From assembly GCF_024323335.1 (NCBI RefSeq), contig NC_066579.1, positions 248,737,575-248,801,574 of the forward strand: a DNA stretch of 64,000 nt. The letters are read 5' to 3'. Below are positions 1 to 10,700 of the stretch, piece by piece. The notes under the pieces were generated by a model, which was not told the DNA's origin, made no database searches, and worked only from the letters and a program-made list of their open reading frames with translations. Positions within the stretch are counted from its first letter, which is position 1; each line of letters begins with the position of its first letter. This DNA comes from Lathyrus oleraceus (lineage: Eukaryota; Streptophyta; Magnoliopsida; Fabales; Fabaceae). Position numbers and translations under genes: made by a program.

Positions 1-2943
1 GAGAATGGAAATTAAAGTACATTAATGGAAATGGGATAAGATAATCAACAAGCATTGACCAAAGATAGAGAAGATCAAGGTCAAACAATAGAAAAAAGAA
101 GCACAATGAAAATTAGAAGTCAAGAAACAAATAAAATGTTTTTGGTATTTTTCAATATTAAAATAAAACTTGAATTAAAATAATAAAGAAAGGTCAAACT
201 TCAAACTCACTTCAAATCAACTTTGAAAAGTCCAAGTGAATTATCCCAAGTTCAACAAGGTTAAATAAAGTTTGACAAAAAATTTCAGCATTTTTAGAAG
301 TCAGAAACTATTTTAAATTAATTAAAAATGCATAAAAATAACCTAATTGAACTAAAATCTCAAATAAATCTCAAATCAAATAATAAATTGATGAGAATAT
401 TTTTCATAGATCTATCATCAATCAAAGAGGTTGGAAAAATATTTTTGTATTTTTTGGATATCAAAAACTATTTAAAATGAATTAAAAATAACCAAAAAAG
501 AAAAAATTCCTAAAAAATATCAAATGATAAAATTAAAAATATTAAAAATCATTTTTAGAAATTAGAAACTAAAAGGAGAAAAATGAAATTGGTCTCATAT
601 TTTTTGGACCAATAATGAAGGAGATGTGAATTTTTACAAAGAAATGGAATTAAAAGAAATAAAAGAAATTAAAATTAGAAATTAAAAATGATGGAAAAGC
701 GTGGACCGTTTGATCTGAGCTCATTAATTAAGCTGGCAAATCATGAGGCTCATACACGCGCGCCTACCATGTTCCTTGGTCAACTGAAGCGCACCACGCC
801 ATTAATAAGTCATAACGTTCGACGCATGGGATTTGATCTGGAAAGTGAGATGGACGGCTCAGATCCAATCTGGAGACCAGACGGTGACCAGCGCCACCGT
901 CTTCTCTGGCCAGCTCCGGTGAGGTTCAAAAATTACAGAGAAAAAAATGTTAACCAAATGCTACGATCCAAGCACCAATCGAAAGCTAGGGTGATGTACA
1001 TCACCCCTGTACCAACCAAATCCACTCTAGGTTTCTATATTAAGAGAAATCAAAGATGGAATTTCTGGGGTGTTCACATGAACTTAATGGCTTTTGAAAA
1101 TTCAAGGCTCAAGAATGTTGCCTCTATGCAGAGGACTTTAGATCACACAACAACAACAAGAAATAACCAGTATATGAGTAATTTCGAAGAAATTAAAAGC
1201 TGAGGTAAACCTCTGATTTGCAGAGCTTAGAGTCACAATTCCTTGGTGTTAATACTTGCAGTTTGTTCCTTGGATCTAAGAAAACAATTGAGGTAATTGA
1301 ATTCTAGATCTGAAAATTGAGAGAAAAATGAGAGAGTTCCTTTGGTGTGAGGGTGAGGTTTCAATTGCACAGCATTTGGGGTGCCTTCAGGTTAGTAAAA
1401 TGAAGAGAAATAGCATTGTATTTATAGGCAAGACATGGATGAAGTGCATGAACAATTCCTTGCATGAATGGAAAGGGCCTCCATGCATGGGCATGTACAG
1501 ACGCATGGAGGGCCCAATTCCACTTGGATTTGGCTATTGAACATCAGCAAATGCAAACTGGACGTGCAGGTTATGTGGTAATGACTCATGCCATGCAAAT
1601 TAAATGATTTTCCAAAATTGCACCATTATGTTCAAGTCTTCGAAAATGCTATGTCCAAACTTGAAACACCACCTCATGAGTAATGGTTGGAAATCTTTCT
1701 GCATAAGGATCATTTGTTATGTTGATCAAAACTCCATTTGAGCCTTGGAAATTGATGAAAAGTGGTCATGAAGTGTAGGGTGCAAAACATGTAAATGTGA
1801 GATTTTCAAAATTGGCCAAAGTTCAAGCCCTTCTGTTTCGATGATGCAAGCTCCAAATGACAAAATCTTCAACATAACAATTGTAGAACTTTTCCAGACA
1901 ATCAATTTGGACTTAAGTGTTTCATCATTTGGATTTTTGATGAAGAAGTTATGGGCACTTGAAGTTGGACTTTTTCACATTTCAATGCCTTTGGTCCAAA
2001 GTGACCTATAATGTTTTGTATTATCAGATGTATTTATTTTGATATTTTGGAATTTTTCTCAACATAACTTTTGAATTAGGCATCTTAATATTTCTAATTC
2101 ATTTGATCCCGTCTCAAAATCATGAAAAATGAAGGAGTTATGTCCTTGGGAAGTTGACCCAAAATTAGAGTTTCAGTCAAAATGACCTATAATGTCTTGG
2201 AATGGATGATGACCTTCCAAGCTTTATATCAATTTTTGATGAACATGAAAGTTTTTCATATGGTTCCTAATAACATGTTTTCTCTTAGGGTCATCTTCAT
2301 TTGACAAACACATCAAAAGTTAGGTCTCAGTGTATTTCAAAATTGTCAAATGAATTGACTGATCAACTTCTCAAGTCCAAACCTTATATCTTGATGAATT
2401 GATGATTTAGGACACTCAATTAAGTTCAAATATGCATGGAATGATGAATGAAAGAACTTCCCTTGATTGTATTTGATCATGGGTTGAGGTTGCTTCATGA
2501 GCAAGGCGCAATTGATGAATAGATGAATTAGGGTTTCCTTAGGAAACAAGCCTCAAACCCTTTGATTTGCTTTTATCAAAATGATGAATTGAGATACTTG
2601 GGAGGCATATTTTATGGATGAGAGCTTTGGGAACCATTTCCATGCTTGCCTTCATCTTCAATTGGCCCTATCAATGCACATAGGATCTCCTAGAAGCTTT
2701 GGACCTTCTGACTGCTCAAGCTACAAACAAAAGATGTTAGTGACATATTTTTGTGCTTTTGGTTAGTAAATAAAATGAGAAAAGAAATAATATACAATTC
2801 AAGCATGATTGGTGATCTCAAACCAACTCACAAGAGATCCCACCCAAAGGTAAAGGAGCCAAGATGCTTATGATCCTTGAGGCAATGCAAATGCAATGTT
2901 ATGATGCCATGAGGGATCTTAGGGTCAAAATTAGGGTCTTACA
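1..2943 (-). mobile_element. Ogre-like LTR L1, partial (cut by window edge)
   Basis: Read on the minus strand, this block starts TGTAAGACCCTAATTTTGAC at 2943, the same start seen in the other Ogre-type LTRs here (49060 plus strand, 54945 and 57858 minus strand). It keeps their order of parts: a first kilobase rich in 'aaaatgacctataat' phrases, an AT-rich stretch near 590-700, and a TATA box. It has no credible gene. It lies just downstream of the O pol and would be read as the O 3' LTR, but it is too different from the O 5' LTR (43754-45493 plus 54951-57858) to be its partner, and no purine-rich tract precedes it. I infer a separate related LTR or element whose other end is off the window. 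Confidence 0.7.
1418..1428 (-). promoter_or_regulatory. TATA box of LTR L1
   Basis: The minus strand reads CCTATAAATAC, a strong plant TATA box. It lies about 1.5 kb from the LTR start, the usual place for the U3 promoter in these long LTRs. Confidence 0.55.
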
Positions 2944-3420
2944 ATCATAAAATTAAATTCCATATGGTTGAAAGATAAATAAGAGTATAAACAATTGGAT
3001 AAAAAGCTCAACTTTATTTAATATAATGATAGTCTGTAAATGACAAGCCTCCATAGATCTTTACAAAAGTTGAAAAATGGTAATTTACATGGAAAAGGGC
3101 TACATTGAATACAATGATCACTAATCCTTCTATAAACTTTGATATCCACTGTGTTCTTGGCTTCGGTTAAGGATGAATCATAACCAAATAACATGCTCAA
3201 GAATGTCTTCAAGACTGAAGATCAACAGAATGCAGTTACTTGCCATGATCCCTAATTTTTTGCATAAATTTCCCCAAGGTGGGGTACTCAATTTATCAGG
3301 GTAATTATTTCTGTTTTATGTCTCTAACTTTTGCCTGGATCGCCCTTTTAGGTTTTCAATCCATCGAGACGCTCATGTTGCCTTTCGGGTTTTCAACTTA
3401 GCGAGTCGTTCTTTTCTTTT
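2944..3420 (-). other. 3' untranslated part of element O
   Basis: This stretch follows the integrase stop at 3421 on the minus strand and runs to the LTR L1 boundary. It is AT-rich with no long frame. I see no purine tract next to 2944, which argues against an undisturbed pol-PPT-LTR order here. Confidence 0.5.
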
Positions 3421-4530
3421 TTAGGCGAAGTATTTCTTGACTGCATCGGAATTCAAAGGATGCGTGAACTCTTCACCATCCATAGTTATAAGAATCAAAG
3501 CACCGCCTAAAAAGGCTCTCTTAACAACGTATGGGCCTTCATAATTAGGAGTCTATTTGCCCCTAGAATCTGGTTTAAAGGATAAAATCTTCATGAGCAC
3601 AAGGTCACCTTCTCTGAATGCACGAGGTCTGACCTTCTTATCAAACTCTTTCTTAATTCTTTGTTGATATAACTGACCATGACACATGGCAGTCAACCTC
3701 TTCTATTCGATCAAATTCAACTGGTCATACCTGGTCTGACACCATTTAGCTTCTATCAACTTGGCTTCCACCAAAACACACAGTGACGGGATCTCGACCT
3801 CTACTGGGAGCACAACTTCCATACCATAAACAAGTTGGAAAGGGGTTTCCCATGTTGAAGTGCAGATGGATGTACGATACCAGTGCAAAGCAAATGGGAG
3901 CATCTCATGCCAATCCTTGTACGTCACAACCATCTTCTGGATGATCTTCTTAATGTTCTTGTTTGCAACTTCAACAACCCCATTCATCTTAGGTCTCTAG
4001 GGAGAAGAATTATGGTGTGCAATCTTGAAGTCTTTACAAAGAGCCTCAACCATATTATTGTTCAAGTTCGATCCAATATCAGTAATGATCTTACTTGGCA
4101 CACCATAACGGCATATAATTTGATTCTTGATAAACCTCACAACAACTTGCTTGGTTACATTTGCATACGATGCCGCTTCAACCCACTTTGTTAAATAATC
4201 AATAGCCACAAGAAAGAAACGATGTTCATTCAAAGCTTTGGGCTCAATCATGTCGATCATATCAATTCCCCGCATGGAGAAAGGCCATGGAGAAGAAATG
4301 ACATTCAACAGTGTTGAAGGAACATGAATCTTATCTGGATATACTTGACACTTGTGGCATTTCTTCACAAATTTGCAACAGTCAAATTCCATTGCCAGCC
4401 GATAATAACCTGCTCTAAACATATTCTTAGCCATAGCATGTCTATTGGAATCAGTACCAAAGGAACCTTCATGGACTTCAGTCATTAATAAGTCTGCTTC
4501 ATGTCTATCCACGCATCTGAGCAGAACCAT
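3421..4530 (-). pseudogene. Integrase of Ogre-like element O (degraded)
   Basis: Retroviral-type integrase, the enzyme that joins the element cDNA to the chromosome. The minus strand shows the zinc-binding end (CCKFVKKCHKCQ, near 4375-4340), the catalytic core with VAIDYLTKWVEA (near 4205) and ITDIGSN (near 4090), and the last acidic residue in NGVVEVANKNIKK (near 3975). A stop near 3995 and further stops after 3703 break the frame. The C-terminal part runs to a stop at 3421-3423. The sequence matches the Tat/Ogre branch of Ty3/gypsy. It continues from the RNase H region upstream (higher coordinates). Confidence 0.85.
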
Positions 4531-4619
4531 ATCGAAGTTTCTCTTGTAAAGCTTATCACCGTTTAGGTAAAATTGCCAGCTAATCTTCTCAAAGTCTTCT
4601 TATCTTTCAAAGATGCCCT

Positions 4620-5555
4620 AGATGGGTAAATCTAACTTTGGAGAAAACACTTGATATCAAAATACCACGCCTTTTCATCTTTTATCTCTTCAACAACAAA
4701 CACATGCGCTGGCCTATCAAGACGCATCACAGGCAAATTGCGAACTTCATTCCAGAACTTCACCATAATCATAGAAGCCAACGTTGCAAGAGTATCTGCC
4801 ATCTGGTTTTCATCTCAAGCGATATGATGAAATTCAACCTTTGTAAAGAAAGTTGAAATCCTCCTCGCATAATCTCTATATGGTATCAAACCGGGTTGAT
4901 TCGTCTCCCATCCATCCTTGATCTGATTCACAACCAAAGTTGAATATCTAAAGACGTCTACATACTTGATTCTGAGATCAATGGCCTCTTCAAGCCCCAT
5001 AATGCAAGCTTCATACTTATCCATATTATTTGTACACTTGAACGTCAATCTAGTTGTAAACGGAAAATGCGTGCCTTGAGGATTAATAATCATTGCCCCA
5101 ATACCATTACCATACTGATTAACAGCTCCATCAAATACCATGCCCCAACAAGAACCAAGTTCTGGCCCTTCTTCAAGCAATGGTTCATCACAATCTTTCA
5201 TCTGTAGGTACAAGATCTCTTCATCAGGAAAATCGTACTGCACTGACTGATAATCTTCAATAGGTTGGTGTGTCAAATGGTCAGCCAAGACACTACCTTT
5301 AATAGCTTTTTGAGATCGGTATTCGATATCATACTCTGATAATAACATCTGCCAACGGGCAATCCTCCTGGTTAAAGAAAGCTTCTAAAAAACATACTTG
5401 ATCGGGTCAATTTTGGATATCAACCAAGTAGTATGATTCAACATATACTGACGCAGACGCTTAGCAGCCCAAGCCAATGCGCAAAAAGTCTTTCCAAGCA
5501 TAGAATATCGAGTCTCACAATCGATGAATTTCTTACTGAGGTAGTAAATAGCATA
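4620..5555 (-). pseudogene. Dual RNase H region of Ogre-like element O (degraded)
   Basis: After RT comes a worn first RNase H (YAIYYLSKKF, near 5553) and then a second, archaeal/plant-type RNase H (GSCWGMVFDGAVNQYGNGIG, near 5150). Two RNase H domains in tandem are a hallmark of the Tat lineage, which includes Ogre. The first catalytic Asp is kept (FDGAVNQ). The usual AEYEA motif reads DKYEA, so the catalytic Glu is Lys. The next motif, usually GDS, reads RYS, so its Asp is lost. A stop precedes DENQMAD near 4815. The second RNase H is therefore probably inactive. Comparison with family residues is from memory. Confidence 0.8.
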
Positions 5556-6880
5556 TTATGTCTTTCCAATTTCATCTTGCTGACCAAGAACATAACCCAT
5601 ACTTTCATTAAGCACAGTCAAATACATGATCAACGGTCTTCCTTCAACAGGTGGAGACAGAATCAAAGGCTCAAGTAGATACTCTTTGATACTGTCAAAA
5701 GCTTTTTGGTAATCCTCGGTCCAATCACAAGACTGATCTTTCCGAAGAAGCTTGAATATAGGTGCAAACATAGCAGTTATGTGCGAAATGAATCTTGAGA
5801 TATAATTCAAGCGGACGAGAAAACCTTTGACTTCCTTCTCAGTTTTGGGCGCAGGCATCTCTTGTATTACTTTGACCTTGGCAGGATCAACTTCAATACC
5901 CTTCTCGCTGATAATAAAGCCTAACAACTTATCAGAACGAACACCGAAAGTACACTTATTGGGATTCAAGCGGAGTTTGTACTTCCTTAAACGCTGGAAT
6001 AACTTCAACAAATGTTCAACATGCTCTTCTTCATCACTGGATTTAGCAATCATATCATCAACATAAACTTCGATCTCTTTGTGCATCATATCATGAAAAA
6101 GAGTGGTCATTGCTCTCTGGTATGTTGCACCAGCATTCTTTAAACTGAAAGGCATCACTCTATACCAAAATGTTCCCCAAGGTGTAATGAATGTGGTCTT
6201 CTCCATATCTTCGGGTGCCATTTTAATCTGATTATAACCAGAACATTCGTCGATAAATGAAAAGACTTTGAACGTACTTGTATTGTCTACCAACATATCA
6301 ATGTGTGGCAGAGGGAAATCATCTTTCGGACTAGCTTTGTTCAAATTTCTATAATCAACACATATACGGACTTTTCCATATTTCTTAGGAACAAGCACAA
6401 TATTGGCACCCACTGCGGATACTCATTAGTAACAAGGAAATCAACGTCAATTTGCTTTTGCATATCCTCTTTGATCTTTATTGCCATGTCAGGATAAGTC
6501 CTCCTCAACTTCTGCTTGACTGGCGGGCATTCTGGCTTCAACGGCAATCTATGCTCCACAATTTCAGAATCCAAACCAGGCATGTCTTGATAGGACCAAG
6601 CAAACACATCTGAATACTCTCAGAGAAGATCAATCAACCCCTTATTAACCTCTGGACACAGTCGAGACCCAATCTTGACTTCCTTCACATCATCTTTGAA
6701 ACCCAAGTTGACTAGCTCAATCGGCTCTTCGAATGGATGAATGGTTTTTTCCTCGTGCTTAAGTAGACGAGACAATTCATCAGACACTTCTTCATCACTT
6801 TCTTCCTCGGCCTCAAACACAGGGAATTCAAAATTTGGATAAGGAGTAGGATCATTGTATTCAATGAGTTTAGAAATCAA
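5556..6880 (-). pseudogene. Reverse transcriptase of Ogre-like element O (degraded)
   Basis: Copies element RNA into cDNA. Minus-strand frames show an acidic N-terminal stretch (FPVFEAEEESDEEVSDELSR), then the RT core with RICVDYRNLNKASPKDDFPL, the catalytic YVDDMIAKS near 6065, and DPAKVKVIQEMPAPKTEKEV in the connection. A stop near 6617 and a frame change near 6410 break it, so it is dead. The block begins at 6880, just after a candidate splice acceptor. Its protease partner is at 37995-39617, separated by the inserted element A. Confidence 0.88.
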
Positions 6881-7137
6881 CTTGCATAATGATTTGATAT
6901 TTTTATTTTAGAGAAGTGAATTGTGACCAAATATTATGCAGATGGACAATTATTATTTATTTATGTTTTATGTGATTACCATTTTCAGAAAAGCAAAAAG
7001 TAAAAATAAAAAACATCATAGATGTGGATGAATAGAATTATATTTTATTGATGATCAATTTTAAAATGCCCAACAATGTTCGCTTCTCCCTTAGGCATAG
7101 GAGAAGGATTTTCAAGGAAATAAAAAAAAGAAATTAC
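6881..7137 (-). other. Candidate intron between protease and RT of element O
   Basis: A 257-base AT-rich interval without a frame separates the last protease-side codons (VPIIVHLS) from the RT-side acidic stretch. On the minus strand it begins GTAATTT at 7137 and ends TATGCAAG at 6881. Ogre elements are known for a spliced intron at this place. A direct join of these two sites gives a stop, so either the exact sites differ or the copy is mutated. Confidence 0.45.
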
Positions 7138-7301
7138 TTAGAGAGATGAACAATAATAGGAACATCGACAACGATCCAATTATTGCTAGCCTTTCCATGC
7201 GTCACAAAATTGGTGTAGTCTTCATCTTCACCCCCCTCGATTACTGCAGCTGAGTGTTATTCATTACCATGAATGAACCCTCCGCTACGGAAACTAGGGT
7301 G
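7138..7301 (-). pseudogene. Protease-side exon end of element O, after the A insertion
   Basis: The minus strand continues the frame that stops at 37990 (...VEDMHP) with SFRSGGFIHGNE, a stop, then HSAAVIE. The split lies after a His-Pro codon pair. This is the distal part of the O protease-to-RT spacer; it was cut off by insertion of A. Confidence 0.7.
7297..7301. repeat. Left target-site duplication of element A (GGGTG)
   Basis: GGGTG lies directly before the A LTR start TGATAACATG. The same five bases occur at 37990-37994 directly after the other LTR end. Confidence 0.9.
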
Positions 7302-7540
7302 TGATAACATGAAATAATATCACATTTTTGGACTCGATTTAATTAAATTATATTGTTATTTGATTTGGTTTATTTTATATTATTCGATATTACTTGGTAT
7401 TTTCCTTCTATTTATTTCAGGTAACATAAACTGAAGCATGTGTGAAAAGGAAAGAAAAGGGGTGCAAAAAGAGGATTCTCCAAAAAGAAGCATTCCACTA
7501 AAGCCCAGCCCACAACTACAAGGAGAAACGCTGAAGCGTT

Positions 7541-7663
7541 GTGACGATCGCCACACAGGGTGTGACGAGCGTCACGCCCCTATGCTTTGTGTTACGAGCG
7601 TAACACATGGTGTGACGAACGTCACACCCCACTCCTATTCTTTTGGCTTTGACGCGCGTAACA
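7541..7663 (+). promoter_or_regulatory. Dyad array upstream of the A LTR TATA box
   Basis: Five 14-base sites with inverted arms around a 2-base centre: GTGACGATCGCCAC (7541), GTGACGAGCGTCAC (7562), GTTACGAGCGTAAC (7591), GTGACGAACGTCAC (7612), and a half-kept site near 7650. Several arms contain TGACG, the core bound by plant TGA-type bZIP factors. The array ends about 95 bases before the TATA box. The same sites recur at 36450 in the 3' LTR and in diverged form at 16517-16596. Confidence 0.6.
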
Positions 7664-7755
7664 GAAGCACGTTCATCCTATTCTTCCGCTTGACTCGTTG
7701 AAACGTGAGGAAACCTACTGAAGGGACTTTGGAAGAAACGGTTACGGTAGGATGG

Positions 7756-7765
7756 ATATAAATAG
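7756..7765 (+). promoter_or_regulatory. TATA box of A 5' LTR
   Basis: ATATAAATAG, about 455 bases into the LTR, followed by a pyrimidine-rich stretch expected at the transcript start. Confidence 0.65.
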
Positions 7766-8435
7766 ACCCAATTGTGGAACCCTGCGGCTCTCTCCTCTCC
7801 TTTTCCAGATTTCCACGCCGTGCATTATTTTTACAGTATTATATTTTTTATCAGCATTCCATATTTTCTTTAGCAGTTTATTACCTTAGCATTTTTACTT
7901 CCTTTTTCTTTGTTAGCTTAATTTTTTAGGCATTCAATTAATTTTCTCACAATAGTTTCTACACCGGAAACTATTGTGTAACTTTTACTGGATCTAACCT
8001 TACGTTAGATCATAGTATTTTATTCCTTCATTTTTACTTTTCTGTCTGATCGAAGATTGTGAAGAACAAATCCAACCGGTTTGTGGTGGAGTGTTCAAGC
8101 ATCGAAGTTAGAGAACAACCAAGATTTCTATTAATTTTACAGGTTCATTAATTTATTGCTTTAATTTATATATGCTCTGTACTGCTGTTTATCTATACTG
8201 TTTGTCTGATATGGCTGTATTTAAGCATAATTATTGTTTAGGCTTGTTTAGGCTTGTTTAGCATGTCCGACTAAATAAACTTAGATATCGGTATGTAAAG
8301 TAAGCGGAATAAACGAATCAAAACTGATTCGGTTTAAATTTATTTAAAAATATAGTCACTCTTTTTATGGTCTCAATTTACAGAGTTAATACCAAAGTTT
8401 TTGTACGAGAGTAAAAGACATAAAGAAGTTAAAAT

Positions 8436-8777
8436 CAATAGAGCGACAGTTTGAGCTTTTAACTGGACAGTGTAAATTGGACATTAACTTTAAATCAGGG
8501 CGAAATCAATTTTTAGAGTTAATTAAATTCTAATCATTTTCAAAAAGTATTTTTAAATGTTAAATGTGAGGACGAGAGTTAAGCATTTAAGTTTAATCAT
8601 ATAACCTAAGTCAACAGAGCGAGAGTTTGAGACGAGGGTGTTTAAACGGTTAGTATTTTAATAAAAAGAGTTTCTATAGATTCTATTGTTTTCAAAAAGT
8701 GATTTTAGTTTTAACTAAATAGTGAGAGCGTACGTTAAAGTAAAATCATAGTCTATTCAACAGAGCGAGAGTTTGAG
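8436..8777 (+). repeat. Three diverged direct repeats in the A LTR
   Basis: The phrase caacagagcgagagtttgag occurs at 8612 and 8758 and, with two changes, at 8436. Flanking phrases (ttttcaaaaagt, gagagttaa) also recur, giving spacings of 176 and 146 bases. The same set is in the 3' LTR, so it predates insertion. Confidence 0.7.
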
Positions 8778-9096
8778 AAAAGGCTTTTAATCAATAGTGT
8801 CTAATGAAAGGACTTATTTTAAAACTAAGAAACCAACGAAGATTTGATTCCCTAATTACGAAGAACTACATACCGATATCCGCGTTATTTGATATTTAAT
8901 CTAGATCCAATTTTAGTTTTACTTTTCCCCCTAATCAACAAAGTATCATCCGCCTTAGCTTTACGAAGTAACCTTAGAAAAACGGTATATCGATTCATTA
9001 AGTCCCTGTGGGATCGATATCTTTTAAAACTACGCAATTAGACTGTGCACTTGTAGTCAATACCCCAATCGACTCATAAAGTCGCGATCAAGTTTT

Positions 9097-9114
9097 TGGC
9101 GCCGTTGCCGGGGA
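9097..9114 (+). other. Primer binding site of element A
   Basis: TGGCGCCGTTGCCGGGGA starts six bases after the 5' LTR. It fits the 3' end of plant tRNA-Asp, the primer usual for Athila-type elements. Confidence 0.85.
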
Positions 9115-9200
9115 CTTTTATTTAGTCGATATCGTAACTCTTCTGTTACGCTGTAGAGACTAAGGCAATTTTTATTTTTCCTTCTTTTCCGTTGATTTGT

Positions 9201-10700
9201 ATGTCACACACTCGCTCACAAGGAGAACCGTACTACTTACGAATCAACGACGTTGAACGATATCTCTGAGTCTTACGACGAATTCGGGAGTATCGTGCTG
9301 CAAACAATCTTCCTCCAATCGAAATTCCTGATCTCAAAAATCTTCTTCCATCGCCGATACCCGAGATGGCAGAACCAGCTCGTGCTCTTCGAGATTACGC
9401 CGCTCCATCACAAGATGAGCCGCATTCGAGTATTGCTCCACCCGCAATCGAACCAAACAACTTCGAACTTAAACCTTCGCTGTTGTAGGCAGTGCAACAG
9501 AACCAATTTTCTGGAAATCCTATTGAGGATCCAAACCTTCATTTATCTGTATTCGTCCAATACGTTGATACTGTTAAAGCTAATGGTGTCACTTCAGAGG
9601 TAATTCGACTTCGTCTCTTTCCTTTCTCGTTAAGAGATAAAGCTAGAAGATGGCTTCAGTCTCTTCCTTCCAACTCAGTCATCACATGGAATGAGTTCAA
9701 GAAAGTCTTTCTTGCCCGATATTTTCCTCCAAGCAAAACAGCTATGTTAAGAGCCCAGATAAATGGATTTAAACAGAAAGATAACGAGTCTCTTTTCGAA
9801 GCATGGGAAAGATACAAAGACATGATGAGACTTTGTCCACACCATGGTTTAGAGGACTGGTTAGTAATTCATACCTTCTATAATGGTATCTTATACAACA
9901 CAAGGTTGATAATAGACGCTGCCGCAGGTTGTGCGCTTATGGATAAACCTTACGCTGACACTTATCAACTTATCGAAAGCATGGCCCAAAACCATTATCA
10001 GTGGGGAAGCGACCGAACGATGGTAGAAAAACCTCAAACGAAAACAGGCATGTACGAGATAAGTAGCCTTGATCATGTTAATGCAAAAGTGGATGCTCTT
10101 GCCCAGAAAATTGAAAGTTTAAATTTATCACCTCCAGCCTCCGTGGTTGCCGTAACTCAGAATTGCGAAGTCTGTGGAATTCAAGGTCACACTCCTACAG
10201 ATTGTCAACTCTTAATAGGAATCCAAGCAGAGCAAGTGAACTATGCTCAAGGAAATCCTTACTCGCATACCTATAACTCAAACTGGAAGAACCATCCTAA
10301 TTTCTCATATAAGAGTAATAATGCTTTATACGCACCAGGACAAGCTCCCAGTCAAGCCCCAGCTATACCTCCTGGATATCAAAAGCCGACCCCATCTACA
10401 CCTAACAATAACGTTCCTAGAAAATCCAATTTGGAAATCATGATGGAGAACTTCATAGCTTCTCAACAGCAAACCAATAAAGAGTTCTTAAACCAGAATG
10501 TACTCACTAACAAACAAATTAAACAACTAGCAAGTAAAGTAGATGCCCTGGCTACCCATAACAAAATGCTGGAAACACAAATCTCGCAAGTAGCTCAACA
10601 ACAAGCGCCTACTGCTGCCCCAACTGGTACATTTCCTGGACAGCCCCAACCTAACCCGAAAAGCCACGCTCATGCAATTATATTAAGAAGTGGAACATAG
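9201..10700 (+). pseudogene. gag of element A (three in-frame stops)
   Basis: Structural capsid and nucleocapsid protein. The frame opens with ATG at 9201 (MSHTRSQGEPYYLRINDVER). Stops are TGA at 9267, TAG at 9486 and TAG at 10698. The capsid domain, typical of plant gypsy gag, covers about 9540-9900 (RLRLFPFSLRDKARRWLQSL, FEAWERYKDMMRLCPHHG). A CCHC zinc knuckle, CEVCGIQGHTPTDC, lies near 10165. A glutamine-rich stretch follows. The same frame runs on into protease at 10701, so gag and pol were one long frame. All three stops are one C-to-T change from a sense codon. A GTG at 9492 is not a real start. Confidence 0.9.

Larger units (their letters stand above)
7302..9090 (+). repeat. 5' LTR of element A
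   Basis: Starts TGATAACATG and ends GTCGCGATCA. It differs from the 3' LTR (36211-37989) at about 40 sites by eye plus a 10-base duplication of 'gcttgtttag' near 8240. It holds the dyad array, the TATA box and a diverged triple repeat listed separately. Confidence 0.93.

Noticed and set aside
688..1203. 171-codon plus-strand frame starting MMEKRGPFDLSSL
   Set aside because: It lies inside LTR L1, antisense to it, has no family motif and is not open in the matching parts of N or H.
7438..7701. 87-codon frame in both A LTRs
   Set aside because: Shared only because the LTRs are copies. It covers the dyad array and crosses toward the TATA box, so it is upstream of the transcript start.
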